Below, in pieces: positions 9,878 through 21,040 of a DNA stretch of 64,000 bases. The DNA lies in the NCBI RefSeq assembly GCF_016920785.2, contig NW_024609857.1, forward strand, positions 74,336,252 to 74,400,251, read 5' to 3'. Origin of the DNA: Ixodes scapularis. Its lineage: Eukaryota > Arthropoda > Arachnida > Ixodida > Ixodidae. Under the pieces are notes generated by a model. It was given only the letters and a program-made list of their open reading frames with translations, made no database searches and was not told the origin of the DNA. Position 1 is the stretch's first letter. Each line of letters starts with the position of its first letter. The translations under genes were made by a program, and so were the position numbers.

Positions 9878-11780
9878 ATATGCTTTATGTGTTTGTTGCC
9901 GCTTCCTCTCACTAAAGGTTGTGTTGTATAGTTTCCCATGCGTAGAAATTCAGCAAAGCGATTATTATTAAGTCGGAAACTTCCATAATCTTAGTGTGTT
10001 GGCTTGTATACAATCGCTGGTCCCACGTGTTTTTGTTATCTCGCACCAATCGTGGCTTTCATAAAGCATTGAATGTTGAGTGGGTCTTTAGTTTGATTAG
10101 AAAATTAACTCCACTGATCGCTATCCTTTAATAGACTAATCAATCGATAACTCCGTATGTTGATATTTCGCCGGCCATATTGCGTGAAAGACATTAAAAC
10201 TACACATTTTTTTTACTGGTTTTACTATGTCGTAAATGGCATATTGCATACCCATTCTAAACTTCACGTTGTGAGTCCTACATAAATACGAACACGGGAA
10301 ACCTTTTAAAACGAAGTATTTTTTAAGTTATTATTTAAACAATATAATCACTCTCGGTGATATGACAAGCACGCTGAAGTGGTTTACCGTGCAAGCCTGT
10401 GTCACAAAAGAAATAAAGACGTCAAAAATATTAAAGCAGGCATTTTTCACTCCTTGTTGACTCCTTGTTGAACCGGCAAAAAAAAATTGCAATTAAAGCA
10501 TTATTGGAATAATCTGAAAGTTAATCGATGACCTGCCCAGTCCCGATATACGTTAGGTGAGGGCGGAGGGTGATCGGAAAGTGTCGTGAAGGTCGCTAGC
10601 CCTCGTCAGTAAAAGAGTATCACTGCGGCCGATGCTGTCTATGTCGTGGTGCGCGTCGTTTGTTGTAGTTGCAGAGTGTACTGTGTTGGAATACAAGATT
10701 ATTTCGCCAGAAATTTATAGTATTAGCCTCTTGACATCCGGGGCCCTCACCCAGGAAATTGAAGCGGGTGAACTCACACTACCGAGAAGAGCATTTAATA
10801 ACAGGAACATTGCTGCGTTGCTCGGTTACACTCGTTTATTACTGTCACGGCAGATGTATTCGAACAGTTGGTTTCAGTTGTCCTGCAAACCGTGCAGTTT
10901 GCAGATCTTAACTAGAAGAGATACTATCTCCTCATCGCAACGCAGTAGATTTGTTTAGACTCCAGAAAACTTACCCACACTATGGCCCAGTAAAAGGGCA
11001 GAGGAACTCAATAGCATGGTAATTTCCAATACAGCTCTAACTTATCTTCATTATAAATATTTATATTACTGGAAAAGTTGGAAGTTTAAAAAAAAGCATA
11101 AAAGCTGCGATTTCACAGCCTACAGTACCAGTATTATGTTATCTGGGTTGGAATTTATTATTTTTTTTTTAAATACCCACGTTGATGAATACATCCATTT
11201 TAAAAGGAACAAATATTTAACATAAATATTCCAGTTCAGCCGGAGACAGGCATCAGTCGAGGTGATCCATGCCTTCCAACGTCTGCCTGGAGCAGACGAC
11301 GCACCCACAGAAGCGATTATATAAATTTAGGCCGCACGCTGGCAACACGATTCGATCTTCACTGAAGCACCGAACAGTACCGCATCCTTTTCCGCTAGAA
11401 TTGTTTTCCCACCGATAGTATGCGACCAAATAAACGCAAGAATATACGCCGTCTCGCGCGCGAACGTGGAGAGCCCATGGGGCGGCCGTTCTCCTATCCC
11501 CGCTTTGATGATGATGATAGCGCGACCGTAGCGCCACCTCTAGGTCGATCTCGAGGCCAATACCGAGAAACGGAATGGTGAGAAAAAAATAGGAGCGAAG
11601 TCTTTTAACTAAAATGTGCCACGTTTGTATTGATCGCGGCTTTAAAGATTATCAAACGCAACACGCACTTCATAAGATTGGCTTTTATACCTTGTTTCAG
11701 CGCTGTTGCTATCGCTCGAAGGTACTAATTAAGTGTTCAGAGTGGGAACATGAACATGTGTTCATTTACTCTCTAGAGAC
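9878..11780. other. Non-coding AT-rich stretch, nothing firmly recognised
   Basis: Stops in all frames over most of its length. A 94-residue minus frame at 11253-11537 has a few cysteines (CGCVVC) but no family match I can name and no start context, so it is not annotated as a gene. Confidence 0.45.
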
Positions 11781-11789
11781 CACGGTGTA

Positions 11790-11882
<93 letters not shown>

Positions 11883-12010
11883 TGGGGACACTGCGCGCGT
11901 CGCAGCTGCCAGATAAAGTCCTCTCTTCGCATTGGTTGCAAGCGGCGCCACCAGATGGCTCCTCGATATGCGGCTAATAGCAGCTATCCTGTCGCAGGCA
12001 AGGTTTCTCA
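11781..12010 (+). mobile_element. Partial copy of the CACGGTGTAAGATA TIR element with an expanded TA tract
   Basis: CACGGTGTAAGATA at 11781 is the left terminus of the complete element at 43620-44049. After the TA tract the sequence resumes with AGGTGGGGACA, GCAGCTGCCAGATAAAG and AAGCGGCGCC, collinear with 43652-43740. The matching right terminus is not found, so the copy is truncated. Its right boundary is approximate. Confidence 0.7.
11792..11880. repeat. (TA)n microsatellite inside a TIR element end
   Basis: About 44 TA units exactly where the complete relative at 43620 has AAGATAATACTCTTCAGG. The repeat appears to have grown from the GATAA/T of the inverted terminus. Confidence 0.95.
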
Positions 12011-13222
12011 TGATTCTCCGTGAGACATGCTTGTTTTTAAAGTTGTTTTCTGGGTGCGTCATGTCATGTAGAACTTGGCACTTGCGCTGCGCGAGTTGCG
12101 TACACACTGCTTCGTCACTGACCCTAGTTTTGTTATTACGAAAATGAGTTGAGCTGTAAAAAAATATTGATACGCATACGATTTAGTAGAAGAGGAGGAC
12201 GAATTGCTAAAATAGTTGGTAGTCTAGCGATTGGTTGTCGTTTCTGTTTCTCCTTGTTTGATTGTTCAACTGGTTCCACCCGTAATGAACCTAGTTTTGT
12301 GTTTCAACGACGGAAATAACAGTATTAGGACAGCGCGGAGAGGTCTCTGACGCGGTGTTCAAGCAGGCTTGTACGTAACGAGTTACAAGGTTCATTACTT
12401 GTCATCATTCACATTTTATTGTAACCTTTTAACGCTTCAATTATCTTTTTCGGTGCCAACGTTCGCGTCCGAACTGACGTGCATGATCTTATTTGAAAAG
12501 AGCCAACATAACATCCACCAGACCAACGCGCTGTCTACAAAAAAGCCCACGTTTGGCCACACCAGTTAAGCGTACTACGAGTGCGCAGAAACCAGACTCG
12601 CGTGCGGAGCGCCATGGCGGTGGCGTGACATATAGGAGCCGCTCTTTGGCCTACTCGTATGAATCGATTCACCATTTCGTGCTACCATATACACCAGAAA
12701 ATCATCCGCAAAGGGCTATCATTCTTAACTGTTGCAACCATTTATGGCAGTAATTCTGAAAGATATTCAGTCGTCACTGAATCGTTTAATGGCCGCTCGA
12801 CTTACTGCCCCTCGTAACCTCATTGTTGTTCCCAAGAGATCAAACAGTGTTCGACTCTGTAGCGGATACGAACGCGACGCGTTCATTGTCATGAACCCAC
12901 GCTTACCTTTTCAGCTGTAGGTTAGCGACGTTCGCAATTAGAAGGGCGCCGAAATCTTGCCGTTAGCGACGGTAAAAAAAGTCCCTTACCCCTTCGCCGT
13001 ATACGCGGGCAGCGCAGTCGATGAGGATCTCCGACACTTGCAAATGCTTCTCCCCTGCACCACGGGCGAAGGTATACGTTAGCTACGGGGACGAAAACCC
13101 GACGATCTTCGCCCGGCGACAGAGTTCGTCTTGCGCGCGGTGCAACGGCGCGCTAAGCGAACACTGCCGGACGAAATTCGTCGTATATGTTCGCATCAAT
13201 CTCGCTCGGCAAAGTCCAGCCT
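12011..13222. other. Non-coding stretch
   Basis: No gene recognised. Mixed AT-rich and GC-rich segments; short frames on both strands lack family resemblance. Confidence 0.45.
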
Positions 13223-13225
13223 TTA

Positions 13226-13393
13226 AGGGCGATTCACACACTTGCGTTGAGTCCGATCGAGTGGGAGGGCTGCTATGGCAATAGCTGCATCGGCTCCAAC
13301 GAAACCGATTTTCACCCTATTTTGTAGGAGCCGACGCAGCTGCTGCCATAGCAGCCCTCGCAGTCGGTCGTGCGCAAATGTGTGAATCGCCCT
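13226..13393. mobile_element. Foldback MITE with TTA target duplication
   Basis: Starts AGGGCGATTCACACACTTGC and ends GTGTGAATCGCCCT; the arms extend into GGAGGGCTGCTATGGCA against TGCCATAGCAGCCCTCG. TTA flanks both ends (13223-13225 and 13394-13396). A 3-bp TWA duplication is typical of PIF/Harbinger elements, so a Harbinger-mobilised MITE is the likely class. The terminal motif (CGTTCACAC/CGATTCACAC) resembles the compound element at 41384-41896. Confidence 0.85.
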
Positions 13394-13828
13394 TTAGAGC
13401 GACAGTATTAGTAGATCGTTCCCATACCTCAGCCTATAACGTTACACGATACCGACACGAAGCACCAACAAAAACTTTGGCGCAGTATCGGGTATCATTA
13501 TCGGAGTTAAATATGAACGATGTTCTAATAATGAAACAAAATATTGCGCTGGTGTAAACGACGTGACACTTCTTTCCCTCGTGAGAAACATCTTGGTGAA
13601 GTCGTCGCAATGTATGTGACGGTGCAGCCAATGTCGAAATCGTCGGCTACTGCAAAGTTTGATTGTTTTGTAATCACATAAACTACTTTTTTAAAAACTT
13701 CACTACGTGCACCCAACTGAACTGGAATGGTGCAACGCAGCCAGTTTGTACCTATCTGAAAGCAAATCGAAATCAAGCCTGCGTGTCACGTGACCTAACA
13801 AAATATTGAAGTAAATACAACGTGTGCT

Positions 13829-14215
13829 CCCAGAAAAATATCAATTTTTATTTATTTATTTTTTTTTAACGCCAAACTAGGCATTGTCGAACGCTCAGTT
13901 TCCGCCCAAACGGAGCACTAGCGGTCTGGACCATGAGCCAGTATTTCAGAGTTTGCCGATATCTGGTCCTGATAATAGGAAAATGGTGCCCATTCCCAGT
14001 AGCTGACGCTATTCATCTCCATGTATTCGTCGCGGGCTTTGTTGGCTGCAATTTTTCTTTGAAAAATTTCTGAAAATAGCTAATAACCTTTGATTCAGAT
14101 AGCGGTTCGGATCGCTAGCGCTACTTTTGAGCAGAGAATGAGCGTTCGGTGATGCGTAGATTATTATTGCAATAAAAAGAAAAGGAACAAAAACTAATCT
14201 TTTTTCTTTTTTTTT
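13829..14215. mobile_element. Diverged copy 2 of the mariner-type MITE
   Basis: Shares AAACTAGGCATTGTCGAACG near the left and GAGAATGAGCGTTCGGTGAT near the right with the complete element at 3600-4042, plus the internal GGAAAATGG/GCCCATT block. The termini have degenerated into T-rich sequence, so boundaries are approximate. Confidence 0.75.
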
Positions 14216-14402
14216 TGTAAGGGGGGCGGGGGGGGCACGTTGTAGATCTGATTGCTTACGCACAGTTTGTTAGGAGATAATGCACGCCTTGCTCCTTTAT
14301 CCCAGCATGGAAACGTGTGTTCCCGAAATTTCTCGTTAGATGTTTCCACACCGTGAGGTTCTGCCAGAGATGTTTGGCGATATTCTTACACGATGAGCCT
14401 AA

Positions 14403-14500
14403 AAAATTCAGCCAGTGAAGTACCGCCCGGGGTCTTTAACGTGCGTCACGCAGTAGTAGTACACGAACGCACGTCGGTTCGGAAAGGAACCCAGTTAGTT
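14403..14500 (-). mobile_element. Fragment of a second SINE family
   Basis: TTCAGCCAGTGAAGTAC, GGGGTCTTTAACGTGCG and CACGCAGTAGTAGTACACGA match the longer copies at 28771-28995 and 56187-56400. Only the tail side is preserved; the tRNA-like part is missing. Confidence 0.65.
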
Positions 14501-16994
14501 GTATACGCAGCCACTGAACCAACTGTCATCTCGGTGCTGGGGCCTCGTCAAGCTGCACTTGCTGCAGCTTTGTGCCCCAACCACCATCTTTCTTGTTGAA
14601 AGAAAACTTTTTTGATTGATTGATTGATCGGTTATAATAAAGTGTCGATACCCCAAGCACAGCTTTTTTAGTGTATGTGCCCATGAAGCGAGGGTTTTCT
14701 CCGCGTTCCGCGAACTGGATGAAGCGTTTTATCTCCAGCTCTGGCCTCTTGACCAAATGTAGCGCCATGGAGAATATGAGCCGAAACACGCGATCCGGCC
14801 TTTTTATGCGCCTGCGGTCCCCGCAAGCTCTATTATTTCTCAATTTGTAGAATAAATCCGAAGTATGGAACCTCGTCTTCGCATTGCATTCCTATAGCAA
14901 ATGCGCAGAGTAGGTTCCATATTCAGTGGCTGCGTAATACGGTGTTCCGGTCTATAGACCAAACCACAGCTCTATAAAAAAAAGAAACTGGAAGGTACAC
15001 CAAAAAAGCGTGAAGAACTCTTTTAACTCAGATTTCACGCGATAGTACCCAGCAGAATATTTGGCGCTGCGATTAGTTCTAGATCCTTACCCCAACACTC
15101 CGTAACAGTAATACTATTCTATCCGTTGGGGTGCCCCAGATACCGCCATATTTAACTCGGGGCCTCTAGCATAGTGAGGTCCAACTAATTCAACTGCGCT
15201 ACAGACGTTTGCAAGTACGGCTTATGGATGCCGTTATCTTGCTGCTGGTGTGGGCAGCTCGTCTGAGAGTGAAGCCTTGCTGAAGCGTTCCCACTGTTGC
15301 CAGACGGGAGCACAAACAATGTATTTTTTATCTATGGTGGCCAGAATGGCTTTTAAATTGGGGCTGCTCACAAACGTCTGTACACGAACTCGATCGCTCC
15401 ACTATCATTAGCATGTTAGTGACAGTTAGTACCAGTATTGGTACCGCAAAATCCCGAATGCACACATTCACCTGGTGAAGAGGTAAAAGGGGAAAAATTA
15501 TGAAGTTGGTGATATTTCAGGGGGGTGGGGGGGGGGGGGGGGGGGGGCGTTCTCTCGGGGTTTTATGCTGAGTCTGATATATTCCAACTGGGCCGACGGC
15601 ATGACAGCTAAAAGGGGATTGTATGCACGGCAGGATTCATCAGAGTCATTTGAGTAATGGATTTCGCACGCAGCTCTCCCGCCTCCACTCCTGCCCGAAT
15701 ATGTGTGGATTCGACGGGGTGTACATACCGCATATTTTGATGATCAGCTGCTGGAGTTGGTTGCCCTGGGTCAGGTAGCTCGGAAACCATGCCACGAAAA
15801 TGACGGTCCACAACTGTTGGAATGCGATGGTAACGCCCAGAGCAGGAAGGAACAAAATACACAATTCGACGTCACAAAAGGCGCGCTTGCTTGTGTAATC
15901 ACACCTGCAGGGACAGTTTATTCGGACATCAAAGACAAAATCATTCCGAACATACATAATTTATACTATATATTTGTCCGCCGAGAGACTCGGCTTCGCC
16001 AGGTATATCGCGCAGCCTAATCCTAGCCACAATCCTTATGGTAGGGTGGGTTATATCTTGGTAAACGTATCTGCTAAACTTAGCAGGAACGTCTTCAGTG
16101 TTAAATTTAGGTCAAAGGTCAAGCGTCACGCACGTTCTTGTTCACATTTTGGCGAGAAGAAGAAGAACAGTTGAAGAATGTATTCCACATTAAAATGCGT
16201 TTGACTGTGCAGCAAAAATATGATTGCAGAAACTTCAAAAATACGGTATTTGCGGATTTTCGAACGACATTAGTACGTCAGTAGATGTAAAAAAAAAAAT
16301 TCTTCGAAGTTAGATATATGCAGTACGATGCTCCTCAGAGGTCCAATTTAAGTGCGTTGTTGTTGTTGTATCTGGTATACCTAAATTATGTGAGAATGAT
16401 CACCCAGCCTTCAGGGATAATTATGTTCGCTGACAATTGAAAGATGTTTTAGTGGCACAACAAAACAAAATACGAATTGCGCAGAGGACTGTTGTATCTC
16501 CAAACTGTCCTAATAGTTTTAAATAAATGAATTGCAATTATTTTTGTACAAAACAAACTAGCTACATAACTTCAAGCCAGTATATAATCTAGATCATGAT
16601 TGCACAAACATAACTTTAAGAGGTCGAAAGTGGTAAGGTCGTCTAAGGTAGATATTTTTACGCGTTAAAATTTTAATATGCGATTGCTGCTCAAACTTTT
16701 TTTTTTTCGTGAATTTTGTTTTTGTTTTGTTCTTGTTCCATATTCACATCTGATGTTTTTAGTTTTGACTTTTTTTCCTCGCGCACCACTTTCTGTTCTA
16801 CAGCATATTTCGTGTATTAATGATAATGCTTCACAGCGCACAAGATCAGACACACTTAAAAAGGAAAATCACGCATACACAGGAAGAACACTCACACAGC
16901 GCTGACTGACAACTCAAATGTATTATGCATCATCTTCCTCTTCATTCACCAAACTGGCCCAAACAAGGGTTTGGGCCAGTTGGTTCAAACTGAA
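14501..16994. other. Non-coding stretch with a long poly-G tract
   Basis: No gene recognised. A G-rich run interrupted only by T occupies about 15519-15548. Frames around 15608-16020 on both strands overlap each other and show no family features. Confidence 0.45.
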
Positions 16995-17402
16995 TTAAAA
17001 AGGTTAAAAAGCGCGAACAAAACAAGGACAATAAAGACACACAGACGACAGGACACGCACAAACTCTCAATTGATTTTATTAGAAACCATCGTCACTTAT
17101 ATACAGGCACTGCTTTGCCCGACTTCCGTCATAACCAGTCACCACTTTTACAAGCAGCCATCCAGGAAACGCACTCCTTTTTCAAGCAGATAAAGAGAAG
17201 GCGCGATAACGCATTTTGTAATCTGTCATTTTGATAAAAAAAATGCCTCTATAATCTGTCTCTCGGTTTTATCTTTTGCTTAAAAAACAAACAAAAAAAC
17301 TTTGTTGCATTCAAAACAGGTTTACAGCCAGCGCATTTCCGACAGTGGCCTGCAGGATGCCCCCCGCGTTGTTGCGCACAGAAAGATTATGCTCTCGTGC
17401 TC

Positions 17403-17591
17403 CAGGCACGTAGCCAGGATTTTGTCTTGGGGGGCGGGGGGGGGGGGGGGGGGGGGGGGCGTTCATGACAAAATGCTTTATGATGGGGAGGGGGGAGAGG
17501 GGGGTCCCAGCAAAATGGAAGATTTCGGGGGTGGGGGGGGGGGGGGGGAGCCCGGGCCCATGCCCCCCCCCCCCCTCCCCCTTCCCTGGCG
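17403..17591. mobile_element. G-rich hAT-like element with 8-bp target duplication
   Basis: TCGTGCTC occurs at 17395-17402 and again at 17592-17599, exactly flanking a 189-bp insert that starts CAGGCACGTAGCCAGGATTT and ends CCCTTCCCTGGCG. Removing the insert and one duplication rejoins the Penelope-like frame. The insert is mostly poly-G and poly-C. A related GGCGTAGCCATGAATTTTCT followed by poly-G occurs at 51309. The 8-bp duplication suits hAT or P transposases. Confidence 0.85.
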
Positions 17592-18099
17592 TCGTGCTCT
17601 ATCGTTAAAACAGCGGCCAGTTTGCCCGATGTAAACTTTTCCACAAATTAGTAGTATTTCGTATACGACATTAATGACACATTTAGTATAGTGCACGTGC
17701 TTCTTACAACCGAGTGTTTTCTATTCTGCCGTGTCATCATCGGGCAGATTTGAGAAGGTTTATGAGGGGCCGAGAAAACAACTTTCACGTTATATCCACA
17801 GGCAATCTTTTTAATGTTGTGGGTACAGTGTTCTAGAGGGTGTAGTGGCAAGAGCGGCGCCCGCCTACAATGGGCCGCGTGAAGACGGTCAACGTAGATG
17901 CCGTGAGTGGCGCTGAAGTTCCGTGCCCTAGGAGAATTTGTGGCAGATGGCAGATGTGCGGTGAGCGAAGACGACGACGAAGCTGAGGTGGTACGCTTCC
18001 CCCGAACGTAGCACCGTAGCACTTTTCTTTTTGTGGTGTAGTGGTGGGGAGTCTTCCCAGTTCCGTTGCCGTCTCGGTCATAAATGCAAGCAAAAAGAC

Positions 18100-18370
18100 G
18101 AACGCACACACTGCTTCGCGCCGGGATGCAAGTCGGGCTACCCGGTCAACAAGGGCAGCCGAAGCACCAGCGATCGTAAGCCGTCACTGTTTCGTGCTCC
18201 AGAGGAGGAGTCACGCAGACTACAGTGGGGAAAAATCTTAATCGAGAAGATAAACGCCTCGCCGATACATCAACGGTGTGCGAGAGACATTTTGAACCGC
18301 GCCTTATCCTTCGGGACTATGTGCACATCGTCAATGGGGAAGAGCTTAGGATTCGATGCCGCGATATATT
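18100..18370 (+). pseudogene. THAP-type C2CH zinc-finger fragment, frameshifted
   Basis: The frame contains HCFAPGCKSGYPVN, then SLFRAPEEESRRLQWGK, then after a one-base shift TVCERHFEPRLIL and RDYVHIVNGEELRI. The spacing C-x4-C, a central basic/aromatic stretch with W, and C-x2-H followed by F is that of a THAP domain, the DNA-binding module of P-element transposases and some host regulators. The shift lies in the A5 run at 18231-18235: one additional A would restore the frame. No polymerase-like transposase core follows. It sits inside the 17824-19715 element and is probably a relic of its transposase, less likely a captured host exon. Confidence 0.75.
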
Positions 18371-18685
18371 ATGACTATTTTGTAGTCCTTTTGCGTGCTA
18401 TGTTGCTGAATATCTGTCACGCGCTTGCTGTGTATGTCGATAAAGTGTATTACCACTTTTGAGAAGTCATAAAGCAGTGAGTTGAGAAGAATTTTTTTTT
18501 TTTTTTCATATGAGGGGTTGTTAAAGTTTGTGTCCATATCGTATTTTAATGCTTCATGTACTCCCAATCGAGGTATTTTTTCTTCATAGACTGCCTTCCA
18601 CAAAACACATTTTGTTGTATGTTCGTCAGTTGTAGTGACACCTTGGCCGTTCCCAAACGCGCTCCGCCTTGCACCTACACAACGT

Positions 18686-18881
18686 AGGGGTGCTATGTTG
18701 CGCTTTTTGCACCCCTAGGAGACTTGGAAGAAGGAAGTGACGTCAACGACTAGAGCAAACGCAGATTGGATGTTGACACAAGAAAAGAAAATCAACATCC
18801 AATCTGCATTTGCTGCGTTGTTGACGTCACTTCCTTCCCCCTAGTCTCCTGGGAGTGCAAAAAGCGCAACATAGCACCCCT
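18686..18881. mobile_element. Foldback element inside the P/hAT-type transposon
   Basis: Left arm starts AGGGGTGCTATGTTGCGC, right arm ends GCGCAACATAGCACCCCT. The arms are about 90 bases, meet around a short A-rich loop (GACACAAGAAAAGAAAATC), and include TGACGTCA-type motifs. No coding content. No clear target duplication was found. Confidence 0.85.
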
Positions 18882-19835
18882 GGTCCCCGCATCAGCAACA
18901 CGATGGCAAAAAAAAAAACAATATACGAGTTTATTGTTCTTCTCACCATTAAACGAGGGAGCGATTTATTGAGATTTATTTGTCTATTTTTCCTTATCGC
19001 GTGGTTTCTTTCGCAGCTATTAAGCGTGCAGCCCAAGTGATAGTGTTGCTGAACGACCTGTCAGTACTGGGAAGGGGGGGGGGGGGGGCGATATTAAACA
19101 AATGATCTCCATCAAAAACACGCGAATAATAAAAGTAGAGGATAGCACACACTCTAGAGGCATCAATGCAAAGGAAAACCTACAATATTCCACATTAGCT
19201 CTTGTTCTGCGTCGCGAAAAGCTCCAGTCGAACCACACAGTAGTACACGCCGACCAGCGCCGACGACGAGGCTGACGGGGGCACGTTCCTGTAGCAACAT
19301 CTAGGAAGGAGGAGACGAGGTCATGTCCACTGGGCTCTATCAACACCACCTAGACAGAAGGCCTCCGCATGGTTTCCTCATCTTCTATGATACGTCATCA
19401 CAGTCGGATCGCGCTCGGTCGGCTATTCGACCCGAGCCCGACCTTCGACGCGCTGATTGGCCACGAGCCACAGCCGAACACTGACGCAGCACTCGTGCCC
19501 AATCTCTCGCCTCGATCGATCTGACTATGATGACGCGTGTGGAGGCCTTGCTCTATACATGAAGCGCGTGTGTCGCCGGCGCTTCGTTCATCTTTATTCG
19601 AGCCTCTTGCCACAGTTCCTAGGGCTCAGAACGGCAACGCTACGATGTTGTCTACGCGCAAAATCTTCACGCGGTGGCCGCCGCTCTTGCCACTACAACT
19701 CTCTAGAACACTGTAGTTGTGGGACACCTTATGTCAGTATGGAATCACGTGTACGCGTCTTTTTATCTTCTTTGTCAGGTGGCACCTTTGTAGGTTAGTT
19801 CTTTTCATTTTTTTGAAGAAGGCCCTCACAGCAGC

Positions 19836-20837
19836 TCGAGATTAGGTTGGGGGGGGGGGGGGGGGGTGCCCCACGTTTTGCAACCTTTTTACTAGCTGTG
19901 CAAAGCTGGTTGCCATATACAGTGTACATGTAACATCAACTGTGCATCTGTTTGTTATTTGTTAGAATACACATTCCTGACAAAATGTGCACTCTTCTGT
20001 AGGCTTACATGCTGTTTAATCAAAGACACTCCCACCCTTCAAAAAAAAAGTTAAATAAATAAATAAATAAAAATTAGAGCACAAACTCTGAAACGAGAAA
20101 GTGAGCACAGGTTTCTTGCTGAGCGCGGAATGGTTTTTCAAAACAATGTTGTTAGGGATCGAGTTTCATTCCTTGAAAACAAAATTAATTTTCCCGTAAG
20201 GCAGGGATATATTATACTGTGTATACAGTAACCGAGACTTAACCAAACGCATTGTTATGCTCATGATTGTTCGGTCATAATTCGATCTTCGGCGTTTTTA
20301 TTGGTTGGTGGCGCAAATCTCATTCGCTGCGGAGTGATCATAATATGGTGCTCGGGATGCGTGCCGCGCCACTCGTGTCTTCACCTGTCGATTATTAACG
20401 TCGCTGCTACTAGAGTGCCGTTGAAGCTGCGACGGAGATGAGGACAGAACTCTACATTGTACTATGGGCACCAACAGAAGGAAAGCGGCAGGGGGTGGCT
20501 TTCGACCTTGCCGCCTGCTGCAGCACGGGCTCTATGCCTCCCGCCGTGCATTGTCTGCGCACTCGAGGGGCACGAGACGTTAAGTTCGAAGGTGGGAAGC
20601 TCGCACTGGATTTCTTTCCTGCCGTTCTGACCCTGTCAGCAACCATAAGAGCGGTGCTGTTGCGGGAATGCACCATAAACCATTTCGGTGTTTACAAATC
20701 CATAGCCCCGCGTTCGATCTCCACAGCATGGCACGCGTGCGCATTCGTTGTTTTGCAAGGTGAGCAAAGCGCTCGTCACATATGCATGAACGCCGAATGC
20801 AAATGCCACTGACCGCAAAGGTTGGTTCTCAAAATCC
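19836..20837. other. Non-coding stretch with poly-G tract
   Basis: A G run at about 19850-19866 is followed by AT-rich DNA. A 124-residue plus frame at 20438-20812 has no recognisable family features and is overlapped by minus frames, so it is not called as a gene. Confidence 0.4.
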
Positions 20838-21040
20838 CGTTTTCTTACGTTACTTTACGTTACCTTGCGTTACGTTTGAGTGACCGAAACGTTCGTGTGA
20901 CGAATGTCGCGTGCCAGGATATATATATCTCTTTGAACTGGGCTACGGTTAATACGAAGCACGGATGTCCCGGTGACTTGTGGCGTAAGCGGACGTAAGA
21001 TTTCGTAACGTAACGTAACGAAATGAAACGTAAGAAAACG
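20838..21040. mobile_element. Inverted-repeat MITE rich in ACGTTAC motifs
   Basis: The left end CGTTTTCTTACGTTACTTTA mirrors the right end AACGAAATGAAACGTAAGAAAACG. The arms are made of reiterated TTACG/CGTAA units (CGTTACTTTACGTTACC and CGTAACGTAACGTAACG). About 200 bp, non-coding. Confidence 0.75.

Larger units (their letters stand above)
17824..19715. mobile_element. P/hAT-type DNA transposon with 8-bp target duplication
   Basis: 1892-bp element with inverted ends TACAGTGTTCTAGAG ... CTCTAGAACACTGTA. The inverted similarity continues inwards (GTAGTGGCAAGAGCGGCG on the left, its reverse complement on the right) for about 100 bases. GTTGTGGG flanks it on both sides (17816-17823 and 19716-19723). 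It lies inside the Penelope-like element, whose frame continues across it. The interior carries a broken THAP domain (18100-18370), which points to the P superfamily (P transposases have an N-terminal THAP domain), although 8-bp duplications are also made by hAT enzymes. Confidence 0.88.
16995..19835 (-). mobile_element. Penelope-like retroelement, 3' part, interrupted by two transposons
   Basis: Minus-strand remains of a Penelope-like element (PLE: reverse transcriptase followed by a GIY-YIG nuclease). In reading order: 19835-19716 gives a frame with RVHVIPY and, after one stop, KVSHN; 17823-17600 continues with IKKIACGYNVKVVFSAPHK and, after a frameshift, VYEILLICGKVYIGQTGRC, which is the GIY-YIG signature; 17394-16995 continues with REHNLS and, after another shift, the Cys/His motif GHCRKCAGCKPVL typical of PLE C-termini, then a 3' end with AATAAA (minus strand, near 17080). 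The frame resumes across both insertions, so all three pieces are one old element. The RT core is not in the window. Confidence 0.88.

Noticed and set aside
11253..11537. 94-residue minus frame with a CGCVVC motif
   Set aside because: The cysteines do not fit a known finger spacing and no splice or start context supports it.
20438..20812. 124-residue plus frame
   Set aside because: No domain, overlapped by antisense frames; composition does not separate it from background.
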